Positions 1 to 7,494 of a stretch of DNA of 64,000 nt are shown here, piece by piece. This stretch comes from Fodinibacter sp963763015. GTDB lineage: Bacteria > Actinomycetota > Actinomycetes > Actinomycetales > Dermatophilaceae. Under the pieces are notes generated by a model. That model was not told the origin of the DNA and made no database searches. It saw only the letters and a list, made by a program, of their open reading frames with translations. The stretch's first letter is position 1, and every line of letters starts with the position of its first letter. The stretch is from assembly GCA_963763015.1 (NCBI GenBank), contig CAVXML010000011.1:124001-188000 (forward strand), read 5' to 3'. Position numbers and translations under genes: made by a program.

Positions 1-754
1 CCGGTTCGCCACCGGGGGGCACCTGCACGGCGCCGCGGACCAGGCCCTCACTGGGCAGCTCGACGTCGCGCCACCACGGGGCCCGCCGCACCCGCCCGCC
101 CCCGAGCCGCAGGCCCACCCGGTCGCTGTCGCCGGTGACGTGCCACGTGGATCCGAGGAGCCCGCCCAGCCCATCGGCCCAGCCGCCGACCCAGGCGGAC
201 CGGGGGCCCGGGACAACGGGCAGCTCCACCGTCCCCACGGCAGGCGTTGGGGAGAGCGGGGCGTGGTCGGTCGTGGGGAAGACGGCCCCGGGCTGACCGA
301 CGGGGAGCACGTCACCCGCCGCCACGGGTGGCGGGCCGAGGCCGGAGAGGGTGTCGGTGGAGCGGGAGCCCAGCACCGCGTCGACCTCGATGCCGCCCCG
401 GACGGTGAGGTACGAGCGCACGCCCGTGGCCGGCATCCCCAGGGACAGCACCGAGCCGTCGGCCACCTCGACGAGCGTGGCCATCGCGACCGGGCGGCCG
501 TCGACCGTGGTCGGAGCGGGCGCCCCGGTCACGACGGCGGTGACCCGGCCCCGGGCGCGAACCACGAGGCTGCCGAGCAGCACCTCCAGCGCCGCCCGGC
601 CCTCACCGTGGCCCGCGATCCTGGCCCCGAGGCGGTAGGCCGCTCGATCAGCCGCCCCGGACCTGCCGACCCCGACCGCGGCGTACCCGACGCGGCCCTC
701 GTCCTCGACCAGGACCGAGGGACCGGTCCGGAGCACCTGCAGGGCGCGCGTCAT
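1..754 (-). CDS. pxpC: 5-oxoprolinase subunit C (PxpC), partial
   Basis: Third gene of an ATP-dependent 5-oxoprolinase operon; with PxpA and PxpB it opens 5-oxo-L-proline to glutamate in the cytoplasm. The visible 251 residues match the biotin-dependent carboxyltransferase/KipA-like fold family: N-terminal MTRALQVLRTGP, then an RVGYAAVGVGRSGAAD stretch and an YLTVRGGIEVD stretch typical of the family. The C-terminus lies beyond the window edge. The ATG overlaps the pxpB stop (ATGA), so translation is coupled. The family was long annotated as allophanate hydrolase or carboxyltransferase; the adjacent pxpB and pxpA favour 5-oxoprolinase. Confidence 0.88.
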   Translation of the reverse strand, partial: MTRALQVLRTGPSVLVEDEGRVGYAAVGVGRSGAADRAAYRLGARIAGHGEGRAALEVLLGSLVVRARGRVTAVVTGAPAPTTVDGRPVAMATLVEVADGSVLSLGMPATGVRSYLTVRGGIEVDAVLGSRSTDTLSGLGPPPVAAGDVLPVGQPGAVFPTTDHAPLSPTPAVGTVELPVVPGPRSAWVGGWADGLGGLLGSTWHVTGDSDRVGLRLGGGRVRRAPWWRDVELPSEGLVRGAVQVPPGGEP

Positions 755-1431
755 GAGCCGGCCAGGGCGTCGACGAACCGCACCGTGGTCCCCGGGGCGA
801 GCAGCGCCGGCGGGTCGCGCCCGACGTCCCAGAGCACGGCATCGGTGGTGCCGATGAGCTGCCACCCCCCGGGCGAGGAGCGCGGGTAGACGCCGGAGAA
901 CTCGCCCCCGAGGCCGACCGACCCGGCGGGGACGGACGGCCTGGAGACATCGCGTCGAGGCACCCTGAGCCGCCGGTCGCCTCCGACGAGGTAGCCGAAG
1001 CCCGGGGCGAAGCCGGCGAATGCGACGGTCCACGGCCTGCCCGTGTGCGCGGCGACCACCTCCGCGGGAGTCAGGCCGGTCAGGTCGGCGACCTCGGCGA
1101 GGTCGGGTCCGTCGTAGCGCACCGCCAGCTCCACCACCGCTGTGGCTTCCCCGCTCGGGTGTCGCGGCCCGTCGCTCACGGCCCGGGCCGCCAGCCTGCG
1201 AACCGAGCGGGCCAGGCCGTCGAGGTCGGCGCCCGGTCCGGCCAGGACGAGCACCGTCCTGGCCGCGGGCACGACGTCGGTCACCCCGGCCCAGGGGCCG
1301 CTGCCACCCTCCGCGGCCGGCAGCAGGGCCGCCCGCAGCGCGAGGACGTCGTCGAGATCGCCCACCTCGACGAGCAGGGCCTCCTCCCCGGCCGGCAGCA
1401 GCTGCACCGGGATGCCGGTCGGAGTGCTCAC
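751..1431 (-). CDS. pxpB: 5-oxoprolinase subunit B (PxpB)
   Basis: 226-residue KipI-like protein, partner of PxpC in the 5-oxoprolinase complex. Visible family signatures are the PLLPAGEEALLVEVGD-like N-terminus and the FAGFAPGFGYLVGG segment followed by VPRRDVSRPSVPAGSVGLGG and a YPRSSPGGWQLIG block, all typical of PxpB/KipI. The start is taken as GTG at 1431, 11 bases after the pxpA stop; longer upstream reading frames have no homology and overlap pxpA. The stop overlaps the pxpC ATG. Older annotations call such proteins allophanate hydrolase subunit 1. Confidence 0.9.
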   Translation of the reverse strand: MSTPTGIPVQLLPAGEEALLVEVGDLDDVLALRAALLPAAEGGSGPWAGVTDVVPAARTVLVLAGPGADLDGLARSVRRLAARAVSDGPRHPSGEATAVVELAVRYDGPDLAEVADLTGLTPAEVVAAHTGRPWTVAFAGFAPGFGYLVGGDRRLRVPRRDVSRPSVPAGSVGLGGEFSGVYPRSSPGGWQLIGTTDAVLWDVGRDPPALLAPGTTVRFVDALAGS

Positions 1432-1442
1432 GCTCGACGCCC

Positions 1443-2252
1443 TCAGGCCCCGGATGTCCGGGTGGCGCCAGGTGCGTGGACGGCCTCCCGTGTGGCGAAC
1501 GGAGCCACGGTCACGCCGGCCCCACGGAGCCCGGCCCGCACGGCCCGCGCCAGGTCGACGGCCCCCGGGGTGTCGCCGTGGACGCACACCGAGCGGGCCG
1601 GCACCGACACCGTGGAGCCGTCCACGGCGACGACCGTGCCCTCCGTCGCAAGGCGGACGGCCCGCCGGGCGACGACCTCGGGGTCGGTGACGAGCGCGCC
1701 GGGGCTCGAGCGGGGTACGAGCCGACCGTCCGCCCGGTAGGCGCGGTCGGCGAAGGCCTCCGCGACGGCGACGAGGCCGGCGGCCTCGGTCTCGGCGTGC
1801 AGCGCGGACCCCGGCTGGCACAGGACCGGCAGGGCCGGGTCGTAGGCCGCCACGGCATCCACGACCGCCCGAGCCTGGGCCGTGTCGACGGCCGCCGTGG
1901 TGTAGAGCGCCCCATGAGGCTTCAGGTACGCGACGCGGGTTGCGGCCACCCGGCACATCGCTTCGAGCGCACCGAGCTGGTAGAGGACGTCGGCGGTGAG
2001 GTCGCCCGGGTCCATGTCGATGCGGCGACGGCCGAAGCCCGCGAGGTCGCGGTACCCGACCTGCGCACCGACGACCACTCCACGCTCTGCGGCAGCGGCG
2101 ACGGTGCGGCGGATGGTGCTCGCGTCACCGGCGTGGAAGCCGCACGCGACGTTGGCGCTCGTGACCACGCCGAGCATGGCCTCGTCGTCGCCGAGCACCC
2201 AGGTGCCGAACGACTCGCCGAGGTCGGCGTTGAGGTCGATCGAGGTGGCCAT
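1443..2252 (-). CDS. pxpA: 5-oxoprolinase subunit A (PxpA, LamB/YcsF family)
   Basis: 269-residue LamB/YcsF-family protein, first gene of the pxpABC operon. The N-terminus IDLNADLGESFGTW and the NVACGFHAGD motif are diagnostic, followed by VGAQVGYRDLAGFGRR and LKPHGALYT. Length equals the family norm of about 250 residues. The start ATG at 2252 lies exactly 6 bases after a TAGCGT -10 hexamer, so the mRNA is probably leaderless. Downstream pxpB follows after 11 bases. Confidence 0.93.
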   Translation of the reverse strand: MATSIDLNADLGESFGTWVLGDDEAMLGVVTSANVACGFHAGDASTIRRTVAAAAERGVVVGAQVGYRDLAGFGRRRIDMDPGDLTADVLYQLGALEAMCRVAATRVAYLKPHGALYTTAAVDTAQARAVVDAVAAYDPALPVLCQPGSALHAETEAAGLVAVAEAFADRAYRADGRLVPRSSPGALVTDPEVVARRAVRLATEGTVVAVDGSTVSVPARSVCVHGDTPGAVDLARAVRAGLRGAGVTVAPFATREAVHAPGATRTSGA

Positions 2253-2258
2253 GCCCGA

Positions 2259-2264
2259 ACGCTA
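2259..2264 (-). promoter_or_regulatory. -10 element of pxpABC (leaderless)
   Basis: TAGCGT on the minus strand, then 6 bases (TCGGGC), then the pxpA ATG. Confidence 0.55.
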
Positions 2265-2303
2265 GCCCTCGGGCAGGCCCGGCGAGGGCCGCAGCGGGCA
2301 GAG

Positions 2304-2339
2304 CACGACCGCCGCCCGGAGGTCCGGACGGCGGTCGTG
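2304..2339 (-). terminator. Intrinsic-type hairpin after the cold-shock gene
   Basis: Perfect 11-bp inverted repeat, 2304-2314 with 2329-2339, enclosing a 14-base loop that can itself pair. It lies between the csp stop (2369) and the pxpA promoter, so it should end the csp transcript. No clear U-tract, as is common in GC-rich actinobacteria. Confidence 0.7.
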
Positions 2340-2368
2340 GGGGTGCCCCGGAGGGCAGAGGCGGAACG

Positions 2369-2575
2369 TCAGCCGATGACGGTGATGTTCGCGGCCTGCG
2401 GGCCCTTCGCGCCCTGCTGGGTCTCGTACTCGACCTTGGCGTTCTCGTCGAGCGAACGGTAGCCGTTGCTGTTGATGGCCGAGTAGTGGGCGAAGACGTC
2501 GGCGGAGCCGTCGTCGGGGGCGATGAAGCCGAAGCCCTTGTCGGCGTTGAACCACTTCACGGTGCCAGTAGCCAT
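2369..2575 (-). CDS. Cold-shock protein (CspA family)
   Basis: 68-residue single-domain cold-shock protein, an RNA/ssDNA chaperone. RNP1 motif KGFGFI and RNP2-like DVFAHYSAI are both present, and the N-terminus MATGTVKWFNADKGFGF is canonical. The start at 2575 is the only one giving the standard domain; the open frame continues upstream without homology. About 200 bases separate it from the next gene upstream, room for the long 5' leader usual for csp genes. A strong hairpin at 2304-2339 follows. Confidence 0.97.
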   Translation of the reverse strand: MATGTVKWFNADKGFGFIAPDDGSADVFAHYSAINSNGYRSLDENAKVEYETQQGAKGPQAANITVIG

Positions 2576-2783
2576 GGGAGGCCTGCTTTCTGAGAGAGGG
2601 GCCACCCGCCTGTCGGGTGGCTCCGCGTTGGTGATGCCTGTGATACCTCTGCTCAGAAAGTGCTCAGTCCCGGCGGGACGTTCTGCAACTACCTCACAAC
2701 GGAAAGCTCAACAACTGTGCGCCAGCCTAGCGGTCGGAGCGCCTCATCGCAGAACCAGGCCCCCGGGCATCCCCTCGGGCGGG

Positions 2784-3680
2784 TCAGGTGGTGGCCCGGC
2801 GCGGTGGGCCGGTGGGCCGCGTCGGGTCATCGGCGTGCGACGCCGAGCGGCGGCCGGCGGCGAGCAGCCACACGCCCACCGCGGTGATCGCCACGAGGCC
2901 CACGACGTAGCCCACGGCCGGAAGGCTCGACCAGTCCAGGTCGTCGCCGTACCGGGCGAGGGCGATGCCCTGGAACACGCCGAACGCCAGGCCGGTCACC
3001 CCGATCGGGCGCAGCGAGTACGCGTCGTCGACCAGCCAGGCGTGGCCCGCCGCCACCCCGAGCCCGACGTTCCAGGCGCCGACCGCTCGCCCCGTGAGTG
3101 GCGTCAGCGGCCACGGCCACGCGGCATCCGCCCACTGCGGTGCGACGAGCAGCGCCAGCCCGAGGGTCACCAGCCCGACGGCGAGGACCGCGAGGGTGGC
3201 CCGCAGCAGGCGCGGCAGGCCACCTGGAGCGGGCACCTCCGTGCCCGCGCGGGACTGCAGCCACCATGCCAGGGCCATGAGGACCGGAACGACGGCGTAG
3301 ACGGCGATCCAGCCCCACGTGACGGCCCGGGTGGCCACCGGCAGCTCGGCCGCCAGGTGGAACCGGTCCAGGTGCACGACCGTGACGACGAGCGTGAGCG
3401 TGGTGAAGACGAAGACCGCCGGAACGGCCATCCGTGCCACGGTCCAGTACCGAGCGACCGCACCGCTCAGCTCCAGCCCGACGGCCGACCAGTACGAGGC
3501 ACCGAGGAACACCGCGGTCATCGGCGGGTCGATGGTCCAGGCGAACCGGGTGGCCGTGTCCTGCGGGAAGACGAAGAGCTGCACTCCGGCGAGGAACACC
3601 AGGACCGCGGCGAGTCCGAGGAGCCAGCGCATGGCAGGCACGACCCGGTCGCCGTGTCGGGAGACAGGACGCTGGGTCAC
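2784..3680 (-). CDS. Multi-pass membrane protein coupled to a TrxR-like flavoprotein
   Basis: 298 residues with about eight hydrophobic helices, including RWLLGLAAVLVFLAGVQLFVF near the N-terminus, AVPAVFVFTTLTLVVTVV and VGYVVGLVAITAVGVWLLAAG near the C-terminus, and an Arg/Thr/Pro-rich cytoplasmic tail. I do not recognise a named family or catalytic motif. The GTG start at 3680 overlaps the stop of the upstream flavoprotein gene (GTGA), so the two are translationally coupled and probably act together. It is followed by the cold-shock gene's leader, not by another operon member. Confidence 0.75.
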   Translation of the reverse strand: MTQRPVSRHGDRVVPAMRWLLGLAAVLVFLAGVQLFVFPQDTATRFAWTIDPPMTAVFLGASYWSAVGLELSGAVARYWTVARMAVPAVFVFTTLTLVVTVVHLDRFHLAAELPVATRAVTWGWIAVYAVVPVLMALAWWLQSRAGTEVPAPGGLPRLLRATLAVLAVGLVTLGLALLVAPQWADAAWPWPLTPLTGRAVGAWNVGLGVAAGHAWLVDDAYSLRPIGVTGLAFGVFQGIALARYGDDLDWSSLPAVGYVVGLVAITAVGVWLLAAGRRSASHADDPTRPTGPPRRATT

Positions 3681-5443
3681 CGGCGCACCCCGTGGACCCT
3701 GCCCGTGAGGTGCTGGTGGATCGCAGCGACGACGGCAGCACCGTCGCCCACGGCCGTCGCCACCCGCTTGATGCTGCCGCGGCGGGTGTCGCCGATCGCG
3801 AAGACGCCGGTGCAGCTCGTCTCGAGGGGCTGCCTCATCCGGTCCGGGGCGGTCGGGTCTCCGCCGGCCTCTGTGCCGACGGTGACGAACCCCGTCTCGT
3901 CCCGGGTGACGATGCCCTCGAGCCAGTCGGTGTGGGGTGATGAGCCGATGAGGACGAACAGGCCGTGGCACGGCGTCCAGCGGGTCGCTCCGGTGCGGCG
4001 GTCGGTGATCTCGATCTCGGTGAGGCGGGCGTCGACGGCACGAGCACCGGTGACGGTCACTTCGTGGACGATGTCGACGTTCCGCGTCGCGCGCATCTGC
4101 TCCACGAGGTACTCGGACATGCTGGCTGCCACGTCGGGACCCCGCACGAGGAGGGTGACGTGCCGGGCGTACTTCGCCAGGTGGAGCGCCGCCTGGCCGG
4201 CCGAGTTGCCCCCGCCCACGACGTGGACCGGCTGCCCGGTCATCGCGCGGGCCTCGGTCACGGCGGCGCCGTAGAAGACCCCGCGACCGGTGAGCTCCTC
4301 GATCTCCGGGATGCCGAGGCGCCGGTAGTCGACGCCCGTCGCCACGACGGTCGTGCGGGTGCGGGCCAGCGTCCCGTCGGACAGGAGCACCCGTTGCTCC
4401 TCGTCATCCACCTCGAGCCCGGTCGCCGAGCGGAAGAAGTGGAACACGGCGCCGAACATCCACGCCTGGTGGAAGGAGCGGAACGCCAGGTGGTTCCCGC
4501 TGATGCCCCGGGCGAATCCCGGGTAGTTGCGGATCAGCGAGCTCGTGCCGGCCTGGCCCCCGATGGCCTCCCGCTCGATCACGAGGGTCGACAGTCCCTC
4601 GGATGCCGCGTACACCGCAGCCGCGAGCCCGGCGGGTCCCGCCCCGATGACCACGGTGTCCCAGACGACGTCGGGGTCGAGCCGCGTCGTCAGCCCGAAC
4701 GCCTCGACGAGGTCTGTGTCGCTGGGGTTCTGGAGCGTGCGCGGAGGGGACGTGAAGCGGAGGTCGAGGACGGGCAGCTCCGGCTCGTCCAGGTCCAGGC
4801 CGCGCAGGACGCGCCGGCCGCTCTCCTGGTCCGCCTCGTAGAAGCCGATGGGGATGTGGTTGCGGGCGAACATGTCGCGGAGCAGGTGCGTGCGCTCGTC
4901 GAGCCGGCCCACGAGGCGCACCGCCTCGAAGCCGCTCGTGCCCTGCGCCCAGTGCCAGTCGTGCAGGAGGTCGCCGATGCCGCCGTGGAACTCCTCGTCG
5001 CGAGGCCGGGCCGGGCGGATGAGGAAGTTCTCGACATGGCCCTCGCCGATCGCGCGGAAGATCGGCCAGCGCCTCTCGAAGTTCCCCCACTCGACCACCA
5101 CCACGCGCTTGGCCGACGGGTGGATCGCGCGGGCCCACCGCAGGAACTGCAGTCCCTCCTCGTCGCGCGGGCCGTAGAACGACAGGATCATGGCGACGTC
5201 GCGCTCCCAGCGCCGCAACCCCTCGAGCACGGCTCGGGCGTGGGCGTGGCTGCGGCACGTGATGACCTCGTAGTCGGTGGCGTACCGGCGGCGCATCTCG
5301 CCGTCGAGGACCGCGAGGGAGTCGTCGTCGGTGGTCGCGACGAGGATCACGGGCAGCGGCCGGAACTCCGGCGGGCCCGGAGACCCGACCGCTTCCCCAC
5401 CGGCCGTCGGATCGGTGCCCGGATCTGCGTGCGGTTCCGACAT
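3677..5443 (-). CDS. Fused pseudo-receiver/thioredoxin-reductase-like flavoprotein
   Basis: 588 residues. Residues about 35-175 resemble a response-regulator receiver (VILVATTDDD...), but the usual phospho-Asp strand reads MILSFYG with Ser, so phosphorylation is unlikely. The C-terminal part (from about 260) is a TrxR-fold flavoprotein: FAD motif VVIGAGPAGLAAAVYAA, NAD(P)H motif VVGGGNSAGQAALHLAK, and GVFAIGDTRRGSIKRVATAVGDGA. The redox CxxC of thioredoxin reductase is missing; the corresponding stretch reads GVFYGAAVTEA. It therefore probably does not reduce thioredoxin in the usual way. A second ATG 30 bases upstream (5473) is possible. Coupled by GTGA to the membrane protein downstream. 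Confidence 0.85.
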   Translation of the reverse strand: MSEPHADPGTDPTAGGEAVGSPGPPEFRPLPVILVATTDDDSLAVLDGEMRRRYATDYEVITCRSHAHARAVLEGLRRWERDVAMILSFYGPRDEEGLQFLRWARAIHPSAKRVVVVEWGNFERRWPIFRAIGEGHVENFLIRPARPRDEEFHGGIGDLLHDWHWAQGTSGFEAVRLVGRLDERTHLLRDMFARNHIPIGFYEADQESGRRVLRGLDLDEPELPVLDLRFTSPPRTLQNPSDTDLVEAFGLTTRLDPDVVWDTVVIGAGPAGLAAAVYAASEGLSTLVIEREAIGGQAGTSSLIRNYPGFARGISGNHLAFRSFHQAWMFGAVFHFFRSATGLEVDDEEQRVLLSDGTLARTRTTVVATGVDYRRLGIPEIEELTGRGVFYGAAVTEARAMTGQPVHVVGGGNSAGQAALHLAKYARHVTLLVRGPDVAASMSEYLVEQMRATRNVDIVHEVTVTGARAVDARLTEIEITDRRTGATRWTPCHGLFVLIGSSPHTDWLEGIVTRDETGFVTVGTEAGGDPTAPDRMRQPLETSCTGVFAIGDTRRGSIKRVATAVGDGAAVVAAIHQHLTGRVHGVRR

Positions 5444-5498
5444 GCGACCCACGATCGCAGAGGTCACCTGCACATGTCACCGCCCTTTCACCCGCGCC

Positions 5499-5504
5499 TA
5501 CGCT
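5499..5504 (+). promoter_or_regulatory. -10 element of the PPOX-type gene (leaderless)
   Basis: TACGCT, then 6 bases (GGCGCC), then the ATG at 5511. Confidence 0.55.
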
Positions 5505-5510
5505 GGCGCC

Positions 5511-5972
5511 ATGGACGAGCCGGATCCCGGGCGCGCACCCCTCGCGGCTGCCGACCACCCCCTGGCGGCAGCGACGTACGTGTCCCTGACCACCTACCGC
5601 CGGACGGGTGTGCCCGTCTCGACGCCGGTCTGGTTCGCCCCGTCCGTCGACGAGCCTCACCTCTTCACGGTCATCACGGTCGACGACACGGGGAAGACGA
5701 AGCGGCTGGCCCACACCGAGCGGGTCGAGCTGCGGCCCTGCGACGTGCGTGGTGGAGTGGGACCCGGTTCACCGACCTACGTCGGCACGGCCCGGGTGGT
5801 GCGGGACGACGCGGGCGTCGCGTCGGTGCGACGGGCCGTCGTCGCGAAGTACGGGCTCCCGGCACGCATGTCCGACCTCCTGGACACGGTGGCCGGGCGG
5901 GTGGGGATCCGCCGCGCGCCACGCGCCGGCATCCTCGTCGCCGTGGAGCCGCAGCCGGTCAGCGAGGGGTGA
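5511..5972 (+). CDS. PPOX-class, probably F420-dependent oxidoreductase
   Basis: 153-residue split-barrel protein of the pyridoxamine-phosphate-oxidase superfamily. The segment YVSLTTYRRTGVPVSTPVWF and the KTKRLAHTERVELRPCDVRG block are typical of the small deazaflavin (F420)-dependent or F420-binding members of actinobacteria; the physiological substrate cannot be told from sequence. Divergent from the TrxR-like gene by 67 bases. Its 3' end overlaps the convergent SRPBCC gene by 14 bases. Confidence 0.85.
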   Translation: MDEPDPGRAPLAAADHPLAAATYVSLTTYRRTGVPVSTPVWFAPSVDEPHLFTVITVDDTGKTKRLAHTERVELRPCDVRGGVGPGSPTYVGTARVVRDDAGVASVRRAVVAKYGLPARMSDLLDTVAGRVGIRRAPRAGILVAVEPQPVSEG

Positions 5973-6375
5973 CCAGCCGCCCGAGCGAGTACCGGGCGAG
6001 CGGGGCGTAGCCGACCGCGACCGGCCACAGGGCGTGGGTCACGAGCCAGGCGGTGCTCAGGTGCGTCGAGCCCCGCGGCGCCTCGTCGAGGCCGTGGTCG
6101 AGCGAGAGCCGCAGTGGGCCCGAGCGCACGCTCCACGACCACCGGTGGGCCTCGTGGTCGACGTCGTCGATCCGGAAGACCGCCACGACCCCACCCACGC
6201 CGGTCACCCGGCCGGTCGTGCCGGGAGTGACCACGGCGTGCGGGTAGTCGACCGCCCGGATGTGCGGGGACCAGTGCGGCCACCAGACCGGGTGCGTGTA
6301 GCGCTCCCACACCTCGTCCACGGACAGCGCGCCGCTCGCGGACAGGCGGAGGGCTCCGGACAGGACCGGGCTCAT
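5959..6375 (-). CDS. SRPBCC-family protein
   Basis: 138-residue START/Bet v1-like fold protein (polyketide cyclase/dehydrase-type lipid-binding family). Visible features are the ASGALSVDEVWERYTHPVWWPHWSPHIRAVD N-terminal region with the WPxWSPxI signature, and the HRWSWSV strand. It probably binds a hydrophobic ligand; no enzymatic role can be assigned. The ATG at 6375 sits 6 bases after a CACACT hexamer, compatible with leaderless expression. Overlaps its convergent neighbour at the 3' end. Confidence 0.8.
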   Translation of the reverse strand: MSPVLSGALRLSASGALSVDEVWERYTHPVWWPHWSPHIRAVDYPHAVVTPGTTGRVTGVGGVVAVFRIDDVDHEAHRWSWSVRSGPLRLSLDHGLDEAPRGSTHLSTAWLVTHALWPVAVGYAPLARYSLGRLVTPR

Positions 6376-6381
6376 GCGCCC

Positions 6382-6387
6382 AGTGTG
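6382..6387 (-). promoter_or_regulatory. Possible -10 element of the SRPBCC gene
   Basis: CACACT on the minus strand with 6 bases to the ATG; a weak hexamer but the standard spacing of this window. Confidence 0.35.
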
Positions 6388-6465
6388 GCGCGCCGGCGCG
6401 AGCCCGGGTTCGACAGCGGTGGGTCCACGCACCGGGGCGTGCTGGCCCCGCAGCGGTGCTCGGGC

Positions 6466-6471
6466 TAGCGT
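6466..6471 (+). promoter_or_regulatory. -10 element of the Rieske gene (leaderless)
   Basis: TAGCGT, then GATCGC, then GTG at 6478. It decides the GTG start. Confidence 0.55.
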
Positions 6472-6477
6472 GATCGC

Positions 6478-7494
6478 GTGAGCCTGCTCCGCACCGACCG
6501 TTCCTGGCGCGAGGAGGTCCGCGGTCGCGTGCCCGTGCGCTACCTGCCGCAGACCACTCCCGCCCACCTGCGCGGCACCTGGCGCGACGCCAGGCCGGCT
6601 CGCATCGAGGCCTCCCTGGCCGACGCGCTCCGGCGCCCGACCCACGGCTGGCTTGTCGCCGGTGCCTCCGCCGAGCTGGGCGTTGACCGCACACTCCTGC
6701 GCACGGTGGCAGGTCGCGAGGTGGTGCTCTGGCGCGACGCCGACGGGTCGCTGCTGGCCGGGAAGGGCGCCTGCCCGCACCTCGGCGCCCGTCTCGCCGA
6801 CTGCGACGTCGTCGACGGCACGGTGCTCTGCCGCTGGCACGGGATGCCGCTCGGCCGGGAGACGCCGACGCCCTGGGCGACCTTCGCCGCGCACGACGAC
6901 GGGGTCCTGCTGTGGGTGCGGGTCGGACCGGTGGAGGACGGTGCGGAGCCGACCGACCGCCCAGTGCTCGCCACTCGTCCGCCGCTGGAGGAGTCGCTCG
7001 CCTCGGTCATCTCCCTGGCCGCCGACTGCGAGCCCCGCGACATCGTGCAGAACCGGCTCGACCCCTGGCACGGCGCCTGGTTGCACCCGTACGCCTTCAG
7101 CGACCTCGCCGTCGACGACGACGCCTCGACCGACGACCGGCTCGTCCTCGACGTCGCCTACCGCCTGGGCCGCACCTTCGCGGTCCCGGTGCGTGCAGAG
7201 TTCACCTGCCCGGACTCGCACACCATCGTCATGACCATCACCGACGGCGAGGGGACGGGCAGCGTGGTCGAGACCCACGCGACGCCCCTCACCGCGCCGG
7301 GCGCCCATCCGGCCCGCACCGTGATGACCGAGTCGGTGGTCGCCACCTCGGACCGGGCCGGGTTCCGCGTGGCCCGCGGCATGGCGCCGCTCGTGCGGGT
7401 CGGGATGCGGGCGTCCGCGACGCAGCTCTGGGCGGACGACATCGTCTACGCGGCGCGGCTCTACGAGCTGCGCCGCTCCGCCGCGGCCCGGTAG
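6478..7494 (+). CDS. Rieske [2Fe-2S] protein (DUF5914-like) beside the crt operon
   Basis: 338 residues. The Rieske centre is visible at about residues 98-124: CPHLGARLADC and CRWHGMPLG supply the Cys-X-His and Cys-X2-His ligands. The C-terminal two thirds carry no mononuclear-iron motif I can recognise; the arrangement resembles DUF5914 proteins of actinobacteria, an assignment made from memory. Convergent with crtU and overlapping it by 34 bases, it is placed as if it belonged to carotenoid metabolism, possibly as an oxygenase or electron carrier for ring modification. That function is inference. Confidence 0.8.
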   Translation: MSLLRTDRSWREEVRGRVPVRYLPQTTPAHLRGTWRDARPARIEASLADALRRPTHGWLVAGASAELGVDRTLLRTVAGREVVLWRDADGSLLAGKGACPHLGARLADCDVVDGTVLCRWHGMPLGRETPTPWATFAAHDDGVLLWVRVGPVEDGAEPTDRPVLATRPPLEESLASVISLAADCEPRDIVQNRLDPWHGAWLHPYAFSDLAVDDDASTDDRLVLDVAYRLGRTFAVPVRAEFTCPDSHTIVMTITDGEGTGSVVETHATPLTAPGAHPARTVMTESVVATSDRAGFRVARGMAPLVRVGMRASATQLWADDIVYAARLYELRRSAAAR

